From assembly GCA_003694055.1 (NCBI GenBank), contig RFLC01000083.1:1-17970 (forward strand): 17,970 nucleotides of DNA, written 5' to 3'. Position 1 is the first letter of the stretch; every line of letters starts with the position of its first letter. The translations under genes and the position numbers were made by a program. Under the pieces are notes generated by a model, which worked only from the letters and a program-made list of their open reading frames with translations, was not told where the DNA came from and did no database searches. This stretch comes from Candidatus Pacearchaeota archaeon. Lineage in GTDB: Archaea; Nanobdellota; Nanobdellia; Pacearchaeales; GW2011-AR1. Positions 13,130 to 17,970 of the stretch are shown piece after piece.

Positions 13130-13936
13130 TCAGGAGTATCTTCGCTCGTAGAAACTCTCTTTTAACATCTCTCTGTTTAACTCTTCCTTTTTCATCGGCA
13201 GGAGGAAGAACCTTCTTACAAATGGCCGGGGAGATTGCTTGCCAAGCATTGCGTGCGTTAGCCGGTTTATTTCGCGCGCGAGGTGAGAGTTTGGCGCGTA
13301 AATCGGGGCTGGCATGTGCTGCAGAGCTGCATTGTAAGCGTGTTTGTCATCTTTTATGCGAGCCATCACTGGCAAGCCAGAAACATACTCAATGTTATCC
13401 AAAGATAGCTCAAAGTGGTTGCCTCGAAGTTTGTTGAGAATCACTCCTGCGATGTTCATGCCTCTGTCGCGCGCAAGGCGCGCTGCTTTTAGCGACGAAA
13501 CAAGCGTCTGAATGTCTGGTGTTGTGACAACAAACAAATGGTCTGATGAAAGTATCGCAGAAAGCACTTCTTCGTTCATGCTTGGCGAGGAATCAATAAC
13601 AACAAAGTCGTACTTTTGTTTCAATCTCTTAACTTTCTCTTTGAGTTTGAGATAGTTCAAGGGTTTGTTGTGGAAATAGTTTCCAGGTATGACATCAACG
13701 CCGTACTTGTGATGCACAACATCTTCTATCTTCGCTTTCCTTTCAAGAACGTCGTGAATTGTGCCTTTTGGCTCGATTATTCCAAAGTGGAATCCGAGGT
13801 TTGGAGCAGAGTAATTTGCATCTACGACAGCAACCTTTTTGTTGTGGTGAAGCGCGAGGTCTGTTGCAAGCGCGCTGGCAAGCGTGGTCTTGCCCACACC
13901 CCCTTTTATAGAAACTAAGCCAATCGACACACCCAT
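13130..13936 (-). CDS. minD: MinD/ParA-family ATPase
   Basis: A P-loop ATPase of the MinD/ParA/SIMIBI class, which typically positions protein complexes on membranes or nucleoids. The deviant Walker A KGGVGKTT at 11-18 contains both signature lysines (Lys11 and Lys16). VVDANYSAPNLG (37-48), the switch VVIDSSPS at 112-119 (Walker B Asp115), and NKL at 168-170 for base recognition are all intact. The length of 268 residues is ordinary. The basic tail RRFFLLPMKKEELNREML (241-258) could act as a membrane-targeting or partner helix. It is divergent from the prepilin-like triad at 14176 across a region with a 22-bp palindrome. In other archaea MinD homologues work with surface appendages or chemoreceptor arrays, so a functional link to the triad is plausible but not shown. 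Confidence 0.95.
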   Translation of the reverse strand: MGVSIGLVSIKGGVGKTTLASALATDLALHHNKKVAVVDANYSAPNLGFHFGIIEPKGTIHDVLERKAKIEDVVHHKYGVDVIPGNYFHNKPLNYLKLKEKVKRLKQKYDFVVIDSSPSMNEEVLSAILSSDHLFVVTTPDIQTLVSSLKAARLARDRGMNIAGVILNKLRGNHFELSLDNIEYVSGLPVMARIKDDKHAYNAALQHMPAPIYAPNSHLAREINRLTHAMLGKQSPRPFVRRFFLLPMKKEELNREMLKESFYERRYS

Positions 13937-13957
13937 GCTAGAGTAAGGCTTGTCAAG

Positions 13958-13965
13958 TTTAAAAA
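13958..13965 (-). promoter_or_regulatory. TATA box of minD
   Basis: TTTTTAAA on the minus strand is centred about 26 nt upstream of the ATG at 13936. Confidence 0.55.
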
Positions 13966-14050
13966 GGTTAGGGTTGGTTGTGGGATTTAGATGAAAGCGT
14001 TGAGTAAACTCTTAGCAAGCGCGCAACCCTCTCTCTGCCACGCATTGAGT

Positions 14051-14072
14051 TGTATATACATATGTATATACA
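14051..14072. promoter_or_regulatory. Perfect 22-bp palindrome, putative operator
   Basis: The half-site TGTATATACAT is followed directly by its exact reverse complement. Built entirely of alternating purine/pyrimidine steps, it lies between divergent minD and the prepilin-like operon, about 75 nt upstream of the operon's TATA box. Its size and symmetry fit a dimeric winged-helix or helix-turn-helix operator. A supercoil-sensitive cruciform is the alternative. Confidence 0.55.
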
Positions 14073-14146
14073 GAATTTAGTTGTTATGGAAGTGGCATTT
14101 ATTCGATATTGCTGCTCGCAAAAACCCTTCTCCAAAGATGCGCAAA

Positions 14147-14159
14147 TTTTTATAATAAA
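14147..14159 (+). promoter_or_regulatory. TATA box of the prepilin-like triad
   Basis: TTTTTATAATAAA is centred about 25 nt upstream of the ATG at 14176, predicting a leaderless mRNA for the three-gene operon. Confidence 0.6.
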
Positions 14160-14175
14160 CTAGCTTTTTAGTTAG

Positions 14176-15216
14176 ATGTTGAAAAAAAGGGCTTATGAGT
14201 TTGGGTTTGCTTCGTTGTTTGCGATTATCGTTGGGGCTTTCATAATTTTGCTCGCGATTATTGTGGCAGTTAAACTCACGAACCAGAGCAAAAGCACAAC
14301 CAACACATTGCAAGGTTATCAGCTCGGAATCCTCACCACGCCAATTGAAACAAATTTGGAAGAGTCGAAAATTGCAACAATCGAGGTGCCGCGCCCAACC
14401 TCGCTGTTCAACATCTGCACTCCGCCAGATCAAGCTTACTCAAATCTTTACTTTGGAAAGCAAGAATTGAATGCGCGCGTTAAAATAGATATTGGGCAAG
14501 AAAGCAGGGAGTCAAGCGGAGTAAGCTCGACTTTTCTGAACAAGTACTTTTTCTCATCGCAGCGTCTAGACGCGAACCAGATTTATTACGTTCTCTCAAA
14601 GCGCGTTGAGATGCCTTTCAAAGTGGCAAACGTGCTAATCATGTGGAGCGACATTGACAACTACTGCGTTAGCGATCCTGCAAATTTGCCAAGCTACCTA
14701 AAGAGCGAAATGGCTGACATCGGATTGGACTCTTTTGGATTTGATTTCAATGGCTGCGATAACGCAGGGGAAACAACTAAAAGAGTTTGTTTTGATTGCG
14801 GCGCAGGAATTTCAGACGATTGCGATGTTGTTGTGTGCTTGTCAAATCAATGGGTAAAAAAACTGGACGCCAACGATAGAGAGCGAACGATCTACTATCC
14901 TCTTTCAACCAATCCCGACGATAAATTCGTGTTCCTTTATGGCGCAATTTTCTCAGACCCTGATGTGTATGTCTGCCAGATTAAACGCCTTGCTGCGCGG
15001 GCGAAAGAGCTCGCGCAACTCTACCGATTGAAATCTAACGAGCTTGAGTTCAAGGGATGCCGCTCGCAGCCTCTCAAAAACGCGCTGCCGGCATACATCT
15101 CATTCACCGATAGAATAATAACCGCAGATCCTCTAACCAGCAGTTTAATTGAACAATGGACAGACGAAGCAACGAGGCTTGAAAATGAAAATGCTGCAAC
15201 TTGCAAGATATTCTAG
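14176..15216 (+). CDS. Prepilin-like protein A of the triad, Cys-rich ectodomain
   Basis: The protein is 346 residues. The N-terminus MLKKRAYEFGFASLFAIIVG has a basic leader, a candidate cleavage site (KKRA before YEFGF) and a hydrophobic helix to about residue 33, like archaeal prepilins. The large outside domain contains ten cysteines, including VCFDCGAGISDDCDVVVC at about 208-225 and a terminal CKIF, so disulphides are likely. The ectodomain contains FLYGAIFSDPDVYVCQIKRLAARAKELAQLY, a block I recall from unnamed DPANN proteins of the same layout; that memory is unverified. It is the first gene of an overlapping operon; the second gene starts 32 nt before its stop. Function: surface or pilus-like complex subunit (inferred). 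Confidence 0.75.
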   Translation: MLKKRAYEFGFASLFAIIVGAFIILLAIIVAVKLTNQSKSTTNTLQGYQLGILTTPIETNLEESKIATIEVPRPTSLFNICTPPDQAYSNLYFGKQELNARVKIDIGQESRESSGVSSTFLNKYFFSSQRLDANQIYYVLSKRVEMPFKVANVLIMWSDIDNYCVSDPANLPSYLKSEMADIGLDSFGFDFNGCDNAGETTKRVCFDCGAGISDDCDVVVCLSNQWVKKLDANDRERTIYYPLSTNPDDKFVFLYGAIFSDPDVYVCQIKRLAARAKELAQLYRLKSNELEFKGCRSQPLKNALPAYISFTDRIITADPLTSSLIEQWTDEATRLENENAATCKIF

Positions 15217-15718
15217 AGCACAGATAAAAATTCAGCAGATGGCTTTTGTGTTAGTCTTTACCATGATTTTCTTCGGCATAGTTGCAGTGATTTACACCTC
15301 TGTTAGCTTGTCTAATTTGCGCGAGCAAGTTGCAGAGCTGCGCGAGAGGCAGGCGTTGGAGCGCGCGAGACAGCTCACTGGAGTTCCTGAGTTTGCATTC
15401 ACGCCAATAAGTTGCAGTTCTTGCATTGACTTTGACAAAGCACTTGCCTTAAAACAAGTGAGAACCTACCAAGATTTTTGGAACATAAAGTTCTTGCGCT
15501 TGGAAGTTGTTTACCCAACGCCAATTGACAAAGACAAAGAATGCTCGCTTTCTGTTCTCCCTCCGAACTGCGGTTATGTTGATATCATCCCCTCGCCAAG
15601 CGGAAATATAAAAACCAAAACTGCGTTTGTTGACCTTGTATTCTGGGACAAGAATAAAGGCGCTTATGTAAAAGTGCTTGGCAGGGTTCACATCTCTGCG
15701 TTTGATGTTGAAAGATGA
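15185..15718 (+). CDS. Prepilin-like protein B of the triad
   Basis: The protein is 177 residues from the ATG at 15185. GAGG lies 7 nt upstream of this ATG inside the previous gene; a TTG at 15149 is a weaker option. A basic start (MKMLQLARYSRAQIKIQQM) with a candidate cleavage site after RA is followed by a hydrophobic helix at about 20-41 and a short coiled-coil-prone stretch (LSNLREQVAELRERQALERARQL). The outside domain has four cysteines (77, 80, 120, 129) in two pairs and includes SCSSCIDFDKALALKQ. Its stop overlaps the next start by ATGA. The helix plus adjacent charged heptads resembles the base of a pilin spine. Role inferred only. Confidence 0.72.
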   Translation: MKMLQLARYSRAQIKIQQMAFVLVFTMIFFGIVAVIYTSVSLSNLREQVAELRERQALERARQLTGVPEFAFTPISCSSCIDFDKALALKQVRTYQDFWNIKFLRLEVVYPTPIDKDKECSLSVLPPNCGYVDIIPSPSGNIKTKTAFVDLVFWDKNKGAYVKVLGRVHISAFDVER

Positions 15719-16347
15719 AAGCTAGACAACAAAAAAGGAGAGAAGGGAGAGATAGTGAGAACGCTTTGATATTTGGTGATAGTGTGAGAAAGTGTAAAAC
15801 TCTGGGCGTTGCAAAGCGCGCGCAAGAGGAGATGGTCGGGTTTATGCTAGTGATACTTTTAGTTGCAATCATCTTCCTAATCTTCTTGGGGCTAGCTTCA
15901 ATGAGGTCGAAGTCAAATGTGAGGGAGAGTGCAGAGGTGTCGCAATTTCTCGACGCGCTCATGGAGCTCACAACTGATTGCAGGATAACCTCTTTCTCAG
16001 GGTCAGTCAATCCGTACAAGACAGTTGAGGAGCTTATCAGGGATTACGACCGAGACCTGACTTGCGAGAACGGGGAAAAGGCAAGGGATGTTTTGACGCG
16101 CACAATACAGGAGGCAATTGAAACCTCGTGGGTTTTTTCTCCTGAGAGTTTGTACCAGGGCTACACTTTTGAGGTTGACCAAACAACTGGGTCTGGAGCT
16201 AGCTCAACGCAGGAAAGGATAGTGGAGCTGACCTGGCAGGGCAACGCTTTCTCGTGCACGCATGCAATCGGAGACACAAAATCAGTTTTCTCTGCAAGCT
16301 CAACAATCAAGGCAAGGTTAATTTTATGCTTAAGCAGGAGCGAGTGA
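15715..16347 (+). CDS. Prepilin-like protein C of the triad
   Basis: The protein is 210 residues. The membrane segment begins after KRAQEEM (EE directly before the helix, as in archaellin/pilin precursors, residues 35-40) and reads VGFMLVILLVAIIFLIFLGLA to about 61. The outside domain has a few Cys (89, 107 region and later). An unusual 36-residue basic leader precedes the cleavage-like site; in-frame GTG and TTG codons nearer the helix (TTG 15766, GTG 15784) could be the true start. The ATGA overlap with gene B favours 15715. The domain contains VEELIRDYDRDLTCENGEKARDVLTRTI. Its T-run terminator candidate is right after the stop. Confidence 0.72.
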   Translation: MKARQQKRREGRDSENALIFGDSVRKCKTLGVAKRAQEEMVGFMLVILLVAIIFLIFLGLASMRSKSNVRESAEVSQFLDALMELTTDCRITSFSGSVNPYKTVEELIRDYDRDLTCENGEKARDVLTRTIQEAIETSWVFSPESLYQGYTFEVDQTTGSGASSTQERIVELTWQGNAFSCTHAIGDTKSVFSASSTIKARLILCLSRSE

Positions 16348-16353
16348 TTTTTT
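16348..16353 (+). terminator. T-run terminator candidate after the triad
   Basis: Six T directly follow the TGA stop of the third prepilin-like gene. Archaeal termination often needs only such a T-run; no hairpin precedes it. Confidence 0.35.
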
Positions 16354-16635
16354 GTTAGTAGCGCGGAGCTTTGCTTGTTCAGTTCCAACACGTACGTCCG
16401 AGACATAACTTGCATTTTTCAGAAAGAAAAGACGGGCGTTTTCCGACGGGAAGTTCTGAATTGCACCGCGCGGGGCTGTGAGCTTGCCAGCGCGGTCGCT
16501 CTCCATAAGTTTCCGTCAACAAATCGCCGCGCGAGTATAGCCAGGCACTTCAACGCAAGCTTTACTATAACATGTTTTTAGATAAACGCACTCATCACCT
16601 AGAACTAAGGGCAATTAGCGCTGCGTGCAAGGGGA

Positions 16636-17733
16636 TTAACTAATCTTCACAAACTTTCCGTTCTTCACTTGGTAAACGTCATAATTCCCAGACACGTCGC
16701 CGTTCTCGTCGAAAACAATCCTGCCGGACGCTCCGTCAAAAGACATTGTCGCGAGAGCATTCTTTATTTCTTCTCCTGTCGTCGCGCCTTGCTTGATTGC
16801 ATTGGCTAGTGCCATGAACGCGTCGTATGCCTGCGCTGCGAACGGACCCGGCTCTGTTCCGTAAACTTCCTTGTGCCTTTGAGCGAACTGCTCGCTTCCT
16901 GAGCTGACAGATGTTACAATAAGCCCTTCAGCTGCGTCGCCTGCTTCTAGAATGTCGTCGCTCTTCAATCCCTCTGAACCGAACACAGCTGCGTCAATGC
17001 CAAGCTCTTTTATCTGCTGCAGCGCTGCAACCGCAGAATCAGGGGAGTTGCTTATAATGTAAATTGCGTCAGGGTTCTTTGCTTTTATTTTCGTGAGCTG
17101 CCCTCGCAGGTCCACCTCGCCGCGCTGGAACGCCTCGCTTGCCACCACCTCTCCCTTGAAGTTGTCCTTCAAAACTTTGTCAAACCCAACTCCGTACTCT
17201 TCGTTGGAGTAAAGGATAGCAAGCCTCCTGTAACCTCGGTTGTAAACTAGGTCTGCTCCGAATGCTCCTTGAAGCGCGTCGCTTGGCACTGTTCTGAAGA
17301 TGTACTCTCCTGCGTTCGTGATGTCAGGGCTTGTAGATGATGCTGATATCATCACAACCTTGTTTCGTTCTGCAATCGGTGCTGCTGCAAGTGTCGCGCC
17401 TGAGCAAACCTCCCCGACAACAGCTGAAACCCTGTCAACTGAGATTAGCTTTGTTATTGCGTTCACTGCTTCCTTGCCATCGCATTTTGAGTCCTCGACA
17501 ACAAGCTCGACATCCAAACCAGAATCGCGCTTCGCCAACTCAACTCCCTTAAGAATGCTCTCCCCATAGCTTGCCGCATCTCCGCTCAACGGACCCATGA
17601 AACCAATCTTCACAACCTTTCCTGTGTTCACAGAAACGACATTGCCAGTGAGTGCGACATAACCATAAGTAATCACAAGAAGTGCAACTGCGATTATGCC
17701 AACCCAGACCCAAACCACCTTCTCGTTCGCCAT
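16636..17733 (-). CDS. Anchored branched-chain amino-acid-type binding protein
   Basis: The protein is 365 residues and of type I periplasmic-binding fold (Peripla_BP_6, LivK/COG0683). An uncleaved-looking helix at 7-27 anchors it; no lipobox Cys is present. The mature part begins VVKIGFMGPLSGDAASYGES, then VEDSKCDGKEAV and GEVCSGATLAAAPI (Cys84 and Cys110, a disulphide conserved in the family), then MISASSTSPDITN (ligand-binding Ser/Thr), FRTVPSDALQG, and AQAYDAFMALA. Substrate: an amino acid or amide is likely, not decided. No permease or ABC ATPase gene lies in the window, so this looks like an orphan binding protein. The TATA box 24 nt upstream supports this start, and an IS end lies about 44 nt upstream. 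Confidence 0.93.
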   Translation of the reverse strand: MANEKVVWVWVGIIAVALLVITYGYVALTGNVVSVNTGKVVKIGFMGPLSGDAASYGESILKGVELAKRDSGLDVELVVEDSKCDGKEAVNAITKLISVDRVSAVVGEVCSGATLAAAPIAERNKVVMISASSTSPDITNAGEYIFRTVPSDALQGAFGADLVYNRGYRRLAILYSNEEYGVGFDKVLKDNFKGEVVASEAFQRGEVDLRGQLTKIKAKNPDAIYIISNSPDSAVAALQQIKELGIDAAVFGSEGLKSDDILEAGDAAEGLIVTSVSSGSEQFAQRHKEVYGTEPGPFAAQAYDAFMALANAIKQGATTGEEIKNALATMSFDGASGRIVFDENGDVSGNYDVYQVKNGKFVKIS

Positions 17734-17751
17734 TTTGCAACAATAACAAAC

Positions 17752-17762
17752 TTATATTTAAA
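17752..17762 (-). promoter_or_regulatory. TATA box of the binding-protein gene
   Basis: TTTAAATATAA on the minus strand is centred 24 nt upstream of the ATG at 17733. The neighbouring insertion sequence ends only about 15 nt farther upstream, where BRE or activator sites might have been. Confidence 0.6.
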
Positions 17763-17776
17763 ATTTTCTGTAGTGC

Positions 17777-17970
17777 GGGGCTCTGTTGAAAATCTCTATT
17801 GTGCCAATCTTAAATTGTGCGCTATCGCCTTACAATAAATCTCTGCCTTCACGCTCGCAATACTTTTCCCAGAAACAGCCCCCCATACTTTCGTTTCAAA
17901 CTTCCAAACCCACTTTCAATTAACGAGCGTTGATGATACTCCTTGGGAGAGTAATTTTTCATTTGCTTCC
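17777..17970. mobile_element. End of an IS4/IS5-type insertion sequence (continues past the window)
   Basis: The boundary is inferred from GGGGCTCTGTTGAAAATCTC beginning near 17777, which looks like the GGCTCTGTTGAA type of terminal inverted repeat found in the IS5 group (from memory). Directly inside it the transposase reading frame runs off the window edge. The other end and any target duplication are not visible. Confidence 0.7.
17796..17970 (-). pseudogene. Transposase C-terminus with a -1 frameshift at a G6 run
   Basis: The minus-strand translation from the window edge reads KNYSPKEYHQRSLIESGFGS then LKRKYGG. It contains the exact Y-x2-R-x3-E-x6-K signature of IS4/IS5-type DDE transposases, with the catalytic Glu in LIES. 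In that frame a TGA follows soon. A -1 shift at the run of six G (17879-17884) restores AVSGKSIASVKAEIYCKAIA then HNLRLAQ and a TAG at 17796-17798, which is a normal IS5-type ending. So either one base has been lost (pseudogene, or a sequencing error in a homopolymer) or the run is a programmed slip site. The N-terminal part lies outside the window. Confidence 0.85.

Noticed and set aside
13054..13437. Plus-strand ORF overlapping the minD gene
   Set aside because: Antisense shadow of the MinD coding sequence; the MinD frame has intact catalytic motifs.
13991..14080. 29-codon plus-strand ORF that reads into the 22-bp palindrome
   Set aside because: The product ends in a low-complexity CIYICIYRI made by the palindrome itself. 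No spacing or similarity supports it.
16592..16598. GTGATGA on the minus strand, resembling a C box of a box C/D guide RNA
   Set aside because: No D box (CTGA) at the expected distance and no terminal stem were found.
1..17970. CRISPR array
   Set aside because: No regularly spaced direct repeats were seen anywhere in the window.

Overview
The window looks like part of a DPANN-type archaeal chromosome (Diapherotrites, Woesearchaeota, Micrarchaeota or a relative; the phylum cannot be fixed from this stretch). The evidence is: archaeal-type uS12 and uS7 ribosomal proteins, an archaemetzincin-family protease, an archaeal-type CMP kinase homologue, a MinD-type ATPase, a tRNA-Ile(GAU) without an encoded CCA, several proteins with archaeal class III (prepilin-like) signal segments, and A/T-rich TATA (box A) elements centred about 24-26 nt upstream of most start codons, which indicates mostly leaderless mRNAs.

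Layout. 54-1161 (minus): two overlapping prepilin-like surface proteins. 1545-2493 (plus): a seven-helix membrane protein overlapping a winged-helix regulator. 2495-3780 (minus): a CMP-kinase homologue whose P-loop lysine is replaced by asparagine, then a five-helix membrane protein. 3890-5447 (minus): a compact operon of two membrane proteins and one membrane-anchored protein. 5487-5561 (minus): tRNA-Ile with a TATA box placed so that transcription would start at the mature 5' end. 5910-6907 (minus): two overlapping coiled-coil genes. 7078-8656 (plus): a YdjM-like membrane metal hydrolase carrying an 18-T tract, and an unrecognised soluble protein. 8669-9250 (minus): inorganic pyrophosphatase. 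9483-11182 (plus): a variant archaemetzincin followed by uS12 and uS7. 11209-12652 (minus): a DHH phosphoesterase overlapping an acylphosphatase. 13130-13936 (minus): MinD. 14176-16347 (plus): three overlapping prepilin-like genes. 16636-17733 (minus): an anchored branched-chain amino-acid-type binding protein. 17777-17970: one end of an IS4/IS5-type insertion sequence with a frameshifted transposase tail.

Housekeeping genes (uS12-uS7, pyrophosphatase, tRNA, acylphosphatase/DHH) are interleaved with cell-surface genes. The strongest candidate for an undescribed system is the three-gene prepilin-like operon at 14176-16347. It is divergent from a MinD ATPase and separated from it by a perfect 22-bp palindrome. 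With the pair at the left end, five prepilin-like proteins lie within 18 kb. No assembly ATPase, platform protein or prepilin peptidase is present in the window, so assembly into a filament is an inference.
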